Source: JAGHKQ01 sp041920565 (GTDB lineage Bacteria > Bacillota > Bacilli > Bacillales > Bacillaceae_G). Taken from it: DNA of 64,000 bases. Below, piece by piece: positions 16,223-25,047 of this stretch (positions within the stretch are counted from its first letter, which is position 1; every line of letters starts with the position of its first letter). The stretch spans positions 62,001 through 126,000 of the forward strand of contig JBHGXS010000090.1 of the NCBI GenBank assembly GCA_041920565.1, given 5' to 3'. A model generated the notes under the pieces. The model was given only the letters and a program-made list of their open reading frames with translations. It ran no database searches and was not told the origin of the DNA. A program made the translations under genes and the position numbers.

Positions 16223-17611
16223 ATGCGTTTAACCATGGTGCAAAAATTATGGCTGACCATCAGCGTCGCCGTCCTTGTAACATTGGCCCTTTTTCATTTT
16301 GTCTCCTTATATTCATATGAAAAATTGTATGTGCAAAATGTTGAGGACACATTAAAAAGAGAAGGAAAACGCCTTGTAAGGGAATATAAGGGAGGACCCA
16401 TTTCAGAGGAGTTTAAGCAAAAAGTGGCTTGGTATAACGATGTTTCAGAAGCGGAAATTTTGTTTGTTAACAATCCGCGCGATTTAAGTGCTTGTCTTCC
16501 ATTCGACGTTCATTATGATTCGCTTATAAGTGAAAAGGACAGACAGAAGCTGCTGAATGGAGACACGGTGACAAAGATCGGCTACGAAGAACGATTTGGG
16601 CGCAATATTATGGGAGTTGTCATTCCGATTTTGGACGGGAAAAAGCTGGAAGGCATTATTTATTCGTATATTCCCTTAAAGAGCATTCGCGATATCATTT
16701 ATGATGCGGCTCTCCTATTGGCGCCTGTCGCTCTTCTTGTTGTGGCGGCAACCGTTTTTGTCGGGAAAAAAATTGTCATCGCGATTACAAAGCCGATTTC
16801 GCAGATGGAACGAGTGTCGTACAAAATGTCAAAAGGGGATTTTAGTGAACGAATCACTGTTACAGCTAATGATGAAATCGGCCGTTTAGGAACAGCGTTT
16901 AACGATATGGCGCAAGCGCTGCAAAAAGAAGACTTGCAGCGAAAGGAATTTTTAGCAAATGTATCGCATGAACTGCGGACGCCTCTCAGTTACATTAAAG
17001 GATACAGCGAAGCCATTTTAGATGGTGTCGTCAAACAAGAGCAGCAAACCAGATTTATTACGCTCATCAATAAAGAAGCGGGCCGCATGCAGCGCCTCGT
17101 TCATGATTTATTGGATTTAGCTCAATTAGAAGGCGCGCTGTTTCCAATCAAAAAACAGCCGATTGTATTGGCTCAGCTTGTTGAAGATGTGTTGGATACG
17201 TATGAGCCGACATTGGAAGAAAAGAACATCGCTTTAAAACAAGATTTAGATCCGGATATTATCGCCAACATCGACGAAGATCGTATCCAGCAAGTTATTC
17301 ATAATGTGATGGATAACGCTATTCGGTATACACCGGAGGGAGGAACGATTTCTGTTGCCCTTCAACAGGAAGATGGGCAATGTACATTGAGTATTTCCGA
17401 TACGGGGATTGGAATACCAAAAGAGCATGTAACAAAATTAGGCGAACGATTTTACCGGGTGGATAAAGCACGCAGCCGTCAAAACGGCGGAATGGGCTTA
17501 GGATTAGCTATTGTCAAACAAATCGTGGAAGTACATGAAGGAACCATTGCATTTTCAAGTGAACCAGGTGTCGGCACTTCTGTAATGATTAGGCTGCCGG
17601 CTGTAGAATAG
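16223..17611 (+). CDS. Membrane sensor histidine kinase
   Basis: A 462-residue sensor kinase. Transmembrane segments lie at about residues 8-28 and 162-185 and bracket a 130-residue extracytoplasmic sensor. A HAMP domain follows (about 186-240), then the HisKA H-box ANVSHELRTPLSYIKGY (His near 248) and an ATPase domain with N-box NVMDNAIRYTPEGG, G1 DTGIGIPKEH and G2 GGMGLGLAIVKQI. The ATG at 16223 is chosen: it follows the regulator stop by one base and has GAGGTG upstream. A longer in-frame extension lies inside the regulator gene and is unlikely. Terminator overlaps the stop codon. Confidence 0.94.
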   Translation: MRLTMVQKLWLTISVAVLVTLALFHFVSLYSYEKLYVQNVEDTLKREGKRLVREYKGGPISEEFKQKVAWYNDVSEAEILFVNNPRDLSACLPFDVHYDSLISEKDRQKLLNGDTVTKIGYEERFGRNIMGVVIPILDGKKLEGIIYSYIPLKSIRDIIYDAALLLAPVALLVVAATVFVGKKIVIAITKPISQMERVSYKMSKGDFSERITVTANDEIGRLGTAFNDMAQALQKEDLQRKEFLANVSHELRTPLSYIKGYSEAILDGVVKQEQQTRFITLINKEAGRMQRLVHDLLDLAQLEGALFPIKKQPIVLAQLVEDVLDTYEPTLEEKNIALKQDLDPDIIANIDEDRIQQVIHNVMDNAIRYTPEGGTISVALQQEDGQCTLSISDTGIGIPKEHVTKLGERFYRVDKARSRQNGGMGLGLAIVKQIVEVHEGTIAFSSEPGVGTSVMIRLPAVE

Positions 17612-17644
17612 CATGCACTTAGAGTCATGCTATTCTTTTTTTTA
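17606..17644 (+). terminator. Terminator of the two-component operon
   Basis: GAATAGCATG/CATGCTATTC (10 bp) with a 10-nt loop is followed by eight T or more; it overlaps the kinase stop codon. Confidence 0.88.
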
Positions 17645-17727
17645 GGGCAAGAAAGTATGAACATTCCCCTTCTGCATTATGCAGTATTATGGAAAGGTAG
17701 AAAAATACTGAAGTATATTTTGGGTTT

Positions 17728-17859
17728 GGCGCAATTATTATGAAATTGGTGCAATTGTATGGTGTTTTGGTGCAATTTTTTTGAATTTCGCGCAATTTGG
17801 TATCGTTTTGGTGCAATTATTGCAAATTACGTGTAATTTCACATCATTTTCGTACAATG
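17728..17859 (+). repeat. Phased GTGCAATT array, copy 2 (about seven units)
   Basis: Seven 9-mers of the form GGTGCAATT, GGCGCAATT, CGCGCAATT, CGTGTAATT and CGTACAATG. Core starts are 17731, 17751, 17772, 17792, 17813, 17833 and 17854, so spacing alternates 20 and 21 nt exactly as in copy 1. The units decay toward the 3' end. Downstream, ACTGGA..TCAT is shared with copy 1 and ACCGAAAAAGGACTGAG (near 17918) with copy 3. The 220 nt from the array to lutR hold no gene I can support. Confidence 0.85.
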
Positions 17860-18078
17860 CCACTGGAGATCATGCGAAAAAAGGAACCATCTCGTACAAA
17901 GCCTGGATGTGCTGGAACCGAAAAAGGACTGAGAACGGGGTTGCTCATGCCGCAGTTGCAGCATGTAGAAGAAAATTCAATAAACAAAATATTTGTCCTG
18001 CCTATATAGTTAGAGATACAATAAAAGAAGACTCTATCTAGTAACGGCTTGCATAAGCGTGATATTGAGGTGATTCAT

Positions 18079-18789
18079 CTGGAGTATAAATCTATAAAGC
18101 CGAAGAAAATTTATGAAGAAGTAGCAGATGCCATTTTGGCCATGATTAAAGAAGGAAAACTGAAGCCGGGAGATAAGCTTCTTCCTGTCCACCAGCTGGC
18201 AGAAGAGTTTCAAGTAGGGCGTTCTGCGATCCGCGAGGCATTAAGCGCATTGCGGGCAATGGGCTTGATTGAAATGCGTCAAGGAGAAGGAACGTATGTA
18301 AAGAATTTTGAAGCGTCCGCCATTACGTCTTCTTTATCCGCAGCCATGCTTATGAAACGAGAAGATCTCGTCAATCTGTTGGAGGTGCGGAAGGTGCTCG
18401 AAGCGGGGGCTGTTCAGGCGGCAGCTGCGAAGCGGACAGATAAAGATTTGGAAGAAATGGAGCATTGGCTGAATGCGATGAGAACTGCCAATGGAGATGA
18501 GAGCATCGGCGAAAAAGCAGATTTACAATTTCATATGGCCATTGCCAAGGCGTCTCATAATCTGCTTTTGCTTGAGCTTATGAACCATGTTTCCGGCATG
18601 ATTGCCGAAACGATGCGTGAAACGAGACGAATCGTTCTATACGGAGAAGAGACGACGCTGGAGCGTTTAACGGAAGAACATCAGCAAATTTTTGATGCTG
18701 TTGTGAAACAGGATGGCGCTGCGGCGCAAGAAGCGATGCGGTATCATCTGACAAAAGTAGAAGATCTGCTGATGTCTCGCCTAAAATAA
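18079..18789 (+). CDS. lutR: FadR/GntR-family regulator of lactate use (LutR-like)
   Basis: A GntR-family repressor of the FadR subfamily, about 236 residues. The N-terminal winged helix (KIYEEVADAILAMIKEGKLKPGDKLLPVHQLAEEF, then GRSAIREALSALRAMGLIEMRQGEGTYV) is joined to an all-helical FCD ligand domain. Adjacency to lutABC identifies it as LutR-like. Start: GAGGTGAT has ideal spacing to a CTG at 18079, giving an N-terminus EYKSIKPKKIYEEV; GTG 18070 and TTG 18049 are in frame but have no ribosome binding site. A non-ATG start is therefore certain, its exact codon not. Confidence 0.85.
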   Translation: MEYKSIKPKKIYEEVADAILAMIKEGKLKPGDKLLPVHQLAEEFQVGRSAIREALSALRAMGLIEMRQGEGTYVKNFEASAITSSLSAAMLMKREDLVNLLEVRKVLEAGAVQAAAAKRTDKDLEEMEHWLNAMRTANGDESIGEKADLQFHMAIAKASHNLLLLELMNHVSGMIAETMRETRRIVLYGEETTLERLTEEHQQIFDAVVKQDGAAAQEAMRYHLTKVEDLLMSRLK

Positions 18790-18835
18790 AGATGTGATAC
18801 AAACGGCGTCATTTTTGATACAATAAAGAAAAAAC

Positions 18836-18849
18836 AGTAAGCGTTTTCC
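18836..18849 (+). promoter_or_regulatory. Possible catabolite-responsive element (cre) before lutA
   Basis: AGTAAGCGTTTTCC agrees with 12 of 14 positions of the CcpA site TGWAANCGNTNWCA, missing at both ends. It lies between lutR and lutA. Weak evidence by eye. Confidence 0.35.
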
Positions 18850-18880
18850 TTTTTGAAGGAGAAGTATGGCTCGCTGGGAA

Positions 18881-18913
18881 GAGACAATTTTTTCTTTATT
18901 GTTTCTTTTTTCT
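18881..18913 (+). terminator. Terminator of lutR
   Basis: GAGACAAT/ATTGTTTC (one G-U pair) with a 9-nt T-rich loop is followed by TTTTTTC. It separates lutR from lutABC. Confidence 0.6.
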
Positions 18914-18916
18914 TAA

Positions 18917-18953
18917 GTCATCAGATGACCATACCTTATTAAGATGGTATAAT
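18917..18953 (+). promoter_or_regulatory. lutABC promoter with FadR-type operator
   Basis: GTCATCAGATGAC (18917-18929) is a perfect palindrome of the kind bound by FadR-type GntR proteins. A TATAAT -10 box lies at 18948-18953, and the expected -35 position overlaps the palindrome's right half, so LutR binding would block polymerase. This supports LutR repression of lutABC. Confidence 0.65.
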
Positions 18954-19011
18954 TTAACTAAATGAAATATTATGCTTGCTGAAACTGGTGCAAAAGAGGG
19001 GAGATTGTACA

Positions 19012-19731
19012 ATGAAAGTTAGTTTATTTGTCACATGTCTTGTTGATATGTTTCAAACGAATGTCGGAAAAGCCACTGTGGAACTGCTGGAACGCTTAGG
19101 CTGTGAAGTGGAATTTCCAGAAGGGCAAATCTGCTGCGGGCAGCCCGCTTACAACAGCGGCTATGTAAAAGATGCAAAAGAAGCGATGAAGCATATGATT
19201 CGCACGTTTGAAGATGCTGATTATGTAGTAACGCCATCCGGCTCTTGCGGCACCATGTTCCATGAGTATCCGCACATCTTTAAAGGGGATAAAGAGTGGG
19301 AGGAGCGTGCGAAGCGTTTGGCAGAAAAAACATATGAGCTCACGCAATTTATTGTAGATGTGTTAAAAGTAACAGATGTAGGGGCGAAGCTCGAGGGGAA
19401 AGCAACGTACCACACTTCTTGTCATATGACTCGTTTATTGGGAGTAAAAGATGCTCCGTTCACCCTTCTTTCCAATGTGAAGGGGTTAGAAGTCATCCCT
19501 TTACCGAATGCGCAAAATTGCTGCGGCTTCGGCGGAACCTTCTCCGTTAAAATGACACCGATTTCCGAGCAAATGGTAGATGAAAAAGTAAACAGCGTGA
19601 TGATAACGGAAGCTGATTACTTAATTGGCGCCGACTGCGGATGCTTGATGAATATCGGCGGCCGTATGGAACGATTGGGAAAAGAAGTTAAGGTGATGCA
19701 CATTGCCGAAGTGCTGAACAGCCGAGGATAA
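19012..19731 (+). CDS. lutA: Lactate utilization protein LutA
   Basis: A 239-residue protein with two cysteine-rich CCG domains (GQICCGQPAYNSGY and NAQNCCGFGGTFSVKM), the signature of LutA/GlpC-type Fe-S oxidoreductase subunits. Together with LutB and LutC it oxidises L-lactate to pyruvate, feeding electrons to the respiratory chain. The ATG at 19012 has a GAGGGGAGA ribosome binding site and gives the usual family length (238); a 12-residue upstream extension is unlikely. First gene of lutABC, 13 nt before lutB. Confidence 0.96.
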   Translation: MKVSLFVTCLVDMFQTNVGKATVELLERLGCEVEFPEGQICCGQPAYNSGYVKDAKEAMKHMIRTFEDADYVVTPSGSCGTMFHEYPHIFKGDKEWEERAKRLAEKTYELTQFIVDVLKVTDVGAKLEGKATYHTSCHMTRLLGVKDAPFTLLSNVKGLEVIPLPNAQNCCGFGGTFSVKMTPISEQMVDEKVNSVMITEADYLIGADCGCLMNIGGRMERLGKEVKVMHIAEVLNSRG

Positions 19732-19744
19732 GGGGGACGAAACC

Positions 19745-21166
19745 ATGTCAATGAAAATTGGAGACAAGAAATTTAAAGATCGTGTAGATTCCGGCATTCA
19801 TGATTCCTTTATGAGAGGGGCTGTTTCTTCCGCCCAAGAGCGTTTATATACGCGCAGACTTGCGGCTGCCGAAGAATTGGGCAATTGGGAACAATGGCGC
19901 GAGCTGGGTGAGCAAATTCGCCAGCATACGCTTGAAAACTTGGATTACTATTTAATGCAGCTGAGTGAAAACGTCGCAAAACGCGGCGGTCATGTATTTT
20001 TTGCCAAAACGAAAGAAGAAGCGTCTCAATATATTAAAGAAGTGGTCGAAAAGAAACAAGCTAAAAAAGTGGTCAAATCGAAATCCATGGTAACGGAAGA
20101 AATCAGCATGAACAAGGTGCTGGAGGAAATCGGCTGCGAAGTGGTGGAAAGCGACCTTGGAGAATATATCTTGCAAGTCGATAACGATCCGCCTTCTCAC
20201 ATTGTAGCGCCAGCTCTTCATAAAAACAGAGAGCAAATTCGCCAAACTTTCCATGACAAACTTGGGTATGAAAACTCCAACGATCCGTATGAAATGACAA
20301 AGTTTGTACGCAAAGTATTGCGCGAAAAGTTCGTGGAAGCAGAAGTGGGCGTGACGGGTTGTAACTTTGCTGTTGCCAACACCGGTTCCATCTGTCTGGT
20401 GACAAATGAAGGAAACGCAGATCTTGTGACAGCGATTCCAAAAACGCAGATTGCAGTAATGGGAATGGAGCGCCTCGTTCCGACAATGGAAGAATTAGAC
20501 GTATTAGTCGGTTTGCTTTGCCGCAGTGCAGTCGGTCAAAAGCTGACAAGCTACGTAACAGTAGCAGGGCCGAAGCAAGAGGGAGAAGGAGACGGACCGG
20601 AAGAATTTCACCTTGTTATCGTAGATAACGGACGTTCTGAAATTTTGGCATCTGAATTCCGTCAAGTGCTGCAATGCATCCGCTGTGCCGCGTGTGTGAA
20701 CGTTTGTCCGGTATATCGCCACATCGGCGGTCATTCTTACGGTTCCATATACTCCGGTCCAATTGGAGCGGTGTTAACGCCATTGTTAGGCGGATATGAC
20801 GACTACAAGGAATTGCCGTACGCATCCAGCCTTTGCGCGGCATGTACAGATGCATGTCCTGTAAAAATCCCGCTTCACGAATTGCTTCTTAAGCATCGTC
20901 AAGTCATCGTGGAAAAAGAGGGGAGCGCGCCGATGGCAGAAAAGCTGGCCATGAAAATGTTCAGTATGGGTGCTTCTTCCGCAGCGCTGTATAAATTAGG
21001 TTCCAAAGTGGCTCCGGGGGCGATGAGCCCGTTCACATCCGGTAATCGCATTTCAAAAGGGGTCGGGCCATTAAAAAATTGGACGGACATTCGCGAGTTC
21101 CCGGCGCCGAGCAAAGAGCGGTTCCGCGATTGGTTTAAAGAGCATAAGAAAGGCGGGAACAACTAA
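19745..21166 (+). CDS. lutB: Lactate utilization iron-sulfur protein LutB
   Basis: A 473-residue protein. The N-terminal LUD domain (about 60-290) includes VGVTGCNFAVANTGSICLVTNEGN. The C-terminal part carries two [4Fe-4S] clusters, CIRCAACVNVCPVY and CAACTDACPVK (about 305-385), and a trailing helical segment. It is the electron-transferring core of the LutABC lactate dehydrogenase. The stop overlaps the lutC start by one base (TAATG). Confidence 0.96.
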   Translation: MSMKIGDKKFKDRVDSGIHDSFMRGAVSSAQERLYTRRLAAAEELGNWEQWRELGEQIRQHTLENLDYYLMQLSENVAKRGGHVFFAKTKEEASQYIKEVVEKKQAKKVVKSKSMVTEEISMNKVLEEIGCEVVESDLGEYILQVDNDPPSHIVAPALHKNREQIRQTFHDKLGYENSNDPYEMTKFVRKVLREKFVEAEVGVTGCNFAVANTGSICLVTNEGNADLVTAIPKTQIAVMGMERLVPTMEELDVLVGLLCRSAVGQKLTSYVTVAGPKQEGEGDGPEEFHLVIVDNGRSEILASEFRQVLQCIRCAACVNVCPVYRHIGGHSYGSIYSGPIGAVLTPLLGGYDDYKELPYASSLCAACTDACPVKIPLHELLLKHRQVIVEKEGSAPMAEKLAMKMFSMGASSAALYKLGSKVAPGAMSPFTSGNRISKGVGPLKNWTDIREFPAPSKERFRDWFKEHKKGGNN

Positions 21167-21876
21167 TGCAAGGAACTATTCATAACCGCGATTCATTTTT
21201 AGCTAATATAGCCAGCAAATTAGGACGTGAACGAAAAACGAGCGGCGTAGAGTGTCCGCAGTGGAAACACAATGTCAACTGGGAAGTCATGAAAGACTAC
21301 ACGCAAGCGCAGCTCATCGACGTATTTAAAAAGCAATGCAATAACATTCATACCACGGTATTGGAGACAACAAAAGAAGAGCTTGCGAACGTGTTAAAGC
21401 AAGTCGTAAACGAAAACGGCGGCGGACCTGTTGTTTCCGCAAACGATTCCCGCTTGCAAGCATTGGGTCTTGACCGTCTGTTAACAACCGAATGGCCGAA
21501 TGAAGGGGTTTCCGTCCATATATGGGATGCGGCGAAAAAAGAAGAAAACATCAAAGCGGCGGAGCAAGCAAACATCGGCATAACCATCAGCGATTATACA
21601 TTAGCGGAATCCGGCACGATCGTTGTGCAAACAAATGAAGGGCGCGGACGTGCTCTTAACTTCCTGCCGACCATTTCTGTTGTGATTATTCCAAAAGAGA
21701 CGGTTGTCCCGCGTATTACACAAGCTGTTCATGATTTGAACAAGCGGGTAGAAAATGGAGAAACACCGGCTTCTTGCATTAACTTTATTACTGGTCCAAG
21801 CAACTCCGCCGATATTGAAATGAACTTGGTTGTCGGGGTTCATGGACCATTAAAAGCATACTATATTTTAGTGTAA
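21166..21876 (+). CDS. lutC: Lactate utilization protein LutC
   Basis: A 236-residue LUD-domain protein, the third subunit of the LutABC L-lactate oxidation complex. The conserved core reads ADNxGxT-like: NIGITISDYTLAESGTIVV followed by GRALNFLPTISVVIIPKETVVPRI and the C-terminal ITGPSNSADIEMNLVVGVHGP. Start overlaps the lutB stop. A terminator follows 4 nt after the stop codon. Confidence 0.96.
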   Translation: MQGTIHNRDSFLANIASKLGRERKTSGVECPQWKHNVNWEVMKDYTQAQLIDVFKKQCNNIHTTVLETTKEELANVLKQVVNENGGGPVVSANDSRLQALGLDRLLTTEWPNEGVSVHIWDAAKKEENIKAAEQANIGITISDYTLAESGTIVVQTNEGRGRALNFLPTISVVIIPKETVVPRITQAVHDLNKRVENGETPASCINFITGPSNSADIEMNLVVGVHGPLKAYYILV

Positions 21877-21879
21877 CGA

Positions 21880-21906
21880 CAAGACCGGGTTTTCCGGTCT
21901 TTTTTA
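21880..21906 (+). terminator. Terminator of lutABC
   Basis: AAGACCGG/CCGGTCTT (8 bp, GTTTT loop) followed by TTTT. Confidence 0.88.
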
Positions 21907-21975
21907 AGGATGAAAAAGTATACACTTTCTTTCCATTACAGTGTCCGGTGTGGTAATGAAGAGAACGCCATGTTT

Positions 21976-22066
21976 GGTGCAATTGTAAGCGAGTTTGGTG
22001 CAATTATTGAAGATTTGGTGCAATTCTAAGTAATTATGGTACAACTATTATTGTCTTCGTGCCATT
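21976..22066 (+). repeat. Phased GTGCAATT array, copy 3 (five units)
   Basis: Units GGTGCAATT (three perfect), GGTACAACT and CGTGCCATT have cores at 21979, 22000, 22020, 22041 and 22061, spacing 21, 20, 21, 20. Same orientation as copy 2, so the two arrays bracket lutR-lutABC. Followed by ACCGAAAAAGGACCGAG, shared with the tail of copy 2. Confidence 0.82.
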
Positions 22067-22087
22067 CTGCGGCCGCTCGACCGAAAA

Positions 22088-22124
22088 AGGACCGAGTATG
22101 GTTTGTCCCGTACTCGGTTTTTCT
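22088..22124 (+). terminator. Terminator-like hairpin after array 3
   Basis: ACCGAGTA/TACTCGGT (8 bp, 12-nt loop) is followed by TTTTTCTT. It may end read-through from lutABC. From here to moaB (22361) I see no gene. Confidence 0.65.
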
Positions 22125-22360
22125 TACATACGACGGATTCCATATTTGACCGAGAGGGGCGATATCTGTTTGAAAGGGAGTTTGGACAGTAAACGTTAGA
22201 AATCGGATAATAACTCATGCGCTTTGGATAATAGATCACGTATTTTAGATAAAAAAATTGTTTACTGATGAAGAAACTGCTTTGTTACATAGTTGCATAA
22301 CGACTCTTCAATATGTCAAAGTAATAAATAGGAAAATTTTAATAGAAAAAGGTGAAAAGA

Positions 22361-22867
22361 ATGAGCGTAACCGAGCATAAAAAGGAAGCTCATCATGTAG
22401 TCAACTGCAAGGTAATTACCATATCGGATACAAGAACGAAAGAAACGGACAAAAGCGGGCAGCTGATGATGCAGTTGCTAGAAGAAGCAGGTCACAAGAT
22501 AACAGCGTATGAAATTGTAAAAGACGATCAAGGAGAAATTGAAAGAGCCGTTTTGGATGGATGCAGCGATCCAAACGTCGATGTTGTCCTGACGAACGGA
22601 GGCACAGGAATTACAAAACGCGATGTAACAATCGAGGCAGTCAGCGGGTTAATTGAAAAGGAGCTGGTCGGCTTTGGTGAGATTTTTCGCATGTTGAGTT
22701 ATACCGATGACATTGGTTCTGCTGCTATCCTGAGCAGAGCCATTGCCGGTACGAGAAACGGGAGAGCTATTTTTTCGACGCCAGGTTCATCCGGTGCTGT
22801 TCGTCTGGCAATGACGCGTTTAATTGTTCCGGAGCTTGGACATGTAGTAAGAGAATTGCGAAAGTAA
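22361..22867 (+). CDS. moaB: Molybdenum cofactor biosynthesis protein MoaB/MogA family
   Basis: A 168-residue protein of the MoaB/MogA family, which adenylylates molybdopterin or assists in molybdenum cofactor assembly. Key motifs: VITISDTRTKETDKSG at the N-terminus, TNGGTGITKRDVTIEAV (about 73-90) and the substrate loop STPGSSGAVRLAMTRLIVPELGHVVREL. ATG 22361 is preferred over GTG 22352 because AAAGGTG has proper spacing to it. No other Moco genes are adjacent; a ModA-like protein lies 15 kb away. Confidence 0.93.
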   Translation: MSVTEHKKEAHHVVNCKVITISDTRTKETDKSGQLMMQLLEEAGHKITAYEIVKDDQGEIERAVLDGCSDPNVDVVLTNGGTGITKRDVTIEAVSGLIEKELVGFGEIFRMLSYTDDIGSAAILSRAIAGTRNGRAIFSTPGSSGAVRLAMTRLIVPELGHVVRELRK

Positions 22868-23112
22868 GCGGGCGAGAGGAATCTTGCTCGTTTTTAGTTG
22901 TTTTACAAAATTGCTGAGCTATTGCAAGAAAAGAATTAGAGAGAGTAGAAGAAATCAGCACTCTAGTTAATATTAGGAATAAGTAAACTCATTCGTTATA
23001 ACGAAAAAATGTAAAATTTTTTAAGAGATAGAAATTTAATGAGAAAAATAGGAAAATATTGATATAATAGGAAGACAGGCTATTAAAATATGTTGATTTA
23101 GAGGTGGGGGTT

Positions 23113-25005
23113 GTGGTCAAGAGATTGATTATTCTGGGCCTTTTTATTGCAATGTTATCGGGATGCCGTGTTGAAAACCCTAGTAATGGTTCATCAATGA
23201 CAATTGAAAAATACAATATTGAGCCGACACGTCAACTTTCGAACTTAAGTACTATAAAAGTAGGAGACACGATAGATGTTAATTATTCAGTTAAATATTC
23301 TGCAGAGATCAGTTCAGTTTCTCAACAAATCATTGACGAGCAACTTGTAGCGGAGAAATTGCGGCCGTTCTTAATTGAAAAAAGCGATTTACAGAACTTA
23401 AAGTTAAATTCTGCTTTTTATTTTTCTGAAAACGGAAAAGCTGCAAAAGGCTTGCTTTCTTTTATAGATAGCAACATGCAAAATGACATAATTAATGGAT
23501 ATTCTAAGCCTCTTTCTATTGCCGATTTAAATGCTAATAAAAATTTATGGCAATTTGAAAATGGAGCTAAAACAGGTCCATTTATCAGTGCTGTAGAATC
23601 CTTTTTGAGCCAAAGCAGTGATGATACTGTTATTATTCCTGTTGTAGATTCTGTCACTAAGGGAAATAATATGAAGTTCATCAAATTTGCTAAGTTTACG
23701 TTAACAGTGCAGGGGAAGGATAATAAAGGCAACGGAAATAAGGAAGTTGTCGGCATATATAAGGGTGAAGTTTCTAATCCGCCTCTAGTAATTAAAGACA
23801 TGAGCTTTACAGAAGTATTCCCGAAAAATATAGATGTTGTGAATGTTAGTGTTCCTACAGCCAATAAGGAAGGCAATAAGGATATCGGCACAACCGTATC
23901 AGCAACCTTAGGTGACATCGTGTTTCATAAAAACGATCAAGGACTGTATACAGCATCGGGCGATATATCTTTTTCCATAACCATCAAATCTACAAAATGG
24001 GCTGTATATGAACTTAATAATTCTAAAATAGAGTTTGCAGACTTGACAGATAAATGGCAAACCGAGAAGTTTAATAATTTAACTTTTACAGCAAAAGATG
24101 GATTAAAAAGTGTAACTGTCACAAACCCGGTAATGATGAACATCGATGAAACAAAGCAGGTTTCAATACAATTTGACCCGGCTGACGCTATACAGCAAAA
24201 TGTTATTACAAACATGTGCCTGGAGGGGAATGCAGATTTTATAAATATCAGTCCTAAACTTTTCGAATGCGGGACAAGCACAACTTCACAAGTGACCAAT
24301 AATTTTACCATTTCTCCTAAGATTGCAAACAGCGGGAACTTGATATTGAAAGTTGCTGATATTTTCGGGACAGTACAGCAGGTTCCCTTAAACGTTACGG
24401 TCTATAATCGGATAAGGACTATTGCATTGGCACCTTCCTCGTTAACAATGGATGAGGGAATGAGACAATATTTAACGCTTTCCATAACTCCGCAAAGTGC
24501 CCGGGATCATTTACAATGGGAAGTTCTCAACGAACCGGGAAAAACGGTAGTACAGTTCAATGAGGATAATTTAGAAGTGGCTGCCATGCAAGCGGGAGAT
24601 GCAACTATCAGGGTGACAGGAACTAGAGTAGATGGAAGCACGTTCACACAAAACATTCCCGTGACCGTACGACCTAGTATTATTCCACTTCAAAGCATAA
24701 CTTTTTCATCAAATTCAATAACGATTGTAAAAGGAGAAAGGAAAGGATTATCCGGATATGTAAGATTTACTCCGATTAATGCAACAAACAAAGCTGTAAT
24801 GTTTACGGAAACTGCTCCTTCTGCCGTAATTGATGTGACTTCGTGGGGGGAAGTTACGGGAAAAATGCCGGGGAGAGCAAGTGTTACGGCTACTTCAGCA
24901 GACGGCTCTCATAAAGCAACCATAGAAATCATTGTGGAGGAAAAAGGATCGAATGGAATTGTTCTGCCTGACTTAGGCGGGGGAGGTCCGGTTCTGCGAT
25001 GGTAA
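23113..25005 (+). CDS. Large lipoprotein with Ig-like (Big_2) repeats
   Basis: A 630-residue lipoprotein: signal peptide and lipobox MLSGC (Cys18), a large beta-rich extracellular region without recognised family, and at least two C-terminal bacterial Ig-like (BIG2) domains (about 430-620). These show the pattern I-x-L-x-P-S-S-L-T-M-D-E-G and ITIVKGERKGLSGYVRFTPINATNKAVMFT ending in TATSADGSH. Such domains serve in adhesion. The GTG at 23113 has GAGGTGGGGG upstream. It converges on the minor pilin operon and shares a bidirectional terminator, so it may belong functionally to the pilus locus; that link is inferred from position. Confidence 0.8.
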   Translation: MVKRLIILGLFIAMLSGCRVENPSNGSSMTIEKYNIEPTRQLSNLSTIKVGDTIDVNYSVKYSAEISSVSQQIIDEQLVAEKLRPFLIEKSDLQNLKLNSAFYFSENGKAAKGLLSFIDSNMQNDIINGYSKPLSIADLNANKNLWQFENGAKTGPFISAVESFLSQSSDDTVIIPVVDSVTKGNNMKFIKFAKFTLTVQGKDNKGNGNKEVVGIYKGEVSNPPLVIKDMSFTEVFPKNIDVVNVSVPTANKEGNKDIGTTVSATLGDIVFHKNDQGLYTASGDISFSITIKSTKWAVYELNNSKIEFADLTDKWQTEKFNNLTFTAKDGLKSVTVTNPVMMNIDETKQVSIQFDPADAIQQNVITNMCLEGNADFINISPKLFECGTSTTSQVTNNFTISPKIANSGNLILKVADIFGTVQQVPLNVTVYNRIRTIALAPSSLTMDEGMRQYLTLSITPQSARDHLQWEVLNEPGKTVVQFNEDNLEVAAMQAGDATIRVTGTRVDGSTFTQNIPVTVRPSIIPLQSITFSSNSITIVKGERKGLSGYVRFTPINATNKAVMFTETAPSAVIDVTSWGEVTGKMPGRASVTATSADGSHKATIEIIVEEKGSNGIVLPDLGGGGPVLRW

Positions 25006-25008
25006 CAG

Positions 25009-25046
25009 TAAAAAGACGATGCTATATTATGCGCATCGTCTTTTTT
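25009..25046. terminator. Bidirectional terminator between lipoprotein and minor pilin operon
   Basis: AAAAGACGATGC/GCATCGTCTTTT with a 10-nt loop has A and T tracts on both sides, fitting both convergent transcripts. Confidence 0.85.
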
Positions 25047-25047
25047 A

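Noticed and set aside
17781..18041. ORFs of 70-86 codons across array 2 and its tail
   Set aside because: They run through tandem repeats, have no ribosome binding site and no matching frame in the other arrays, so they are not coding.
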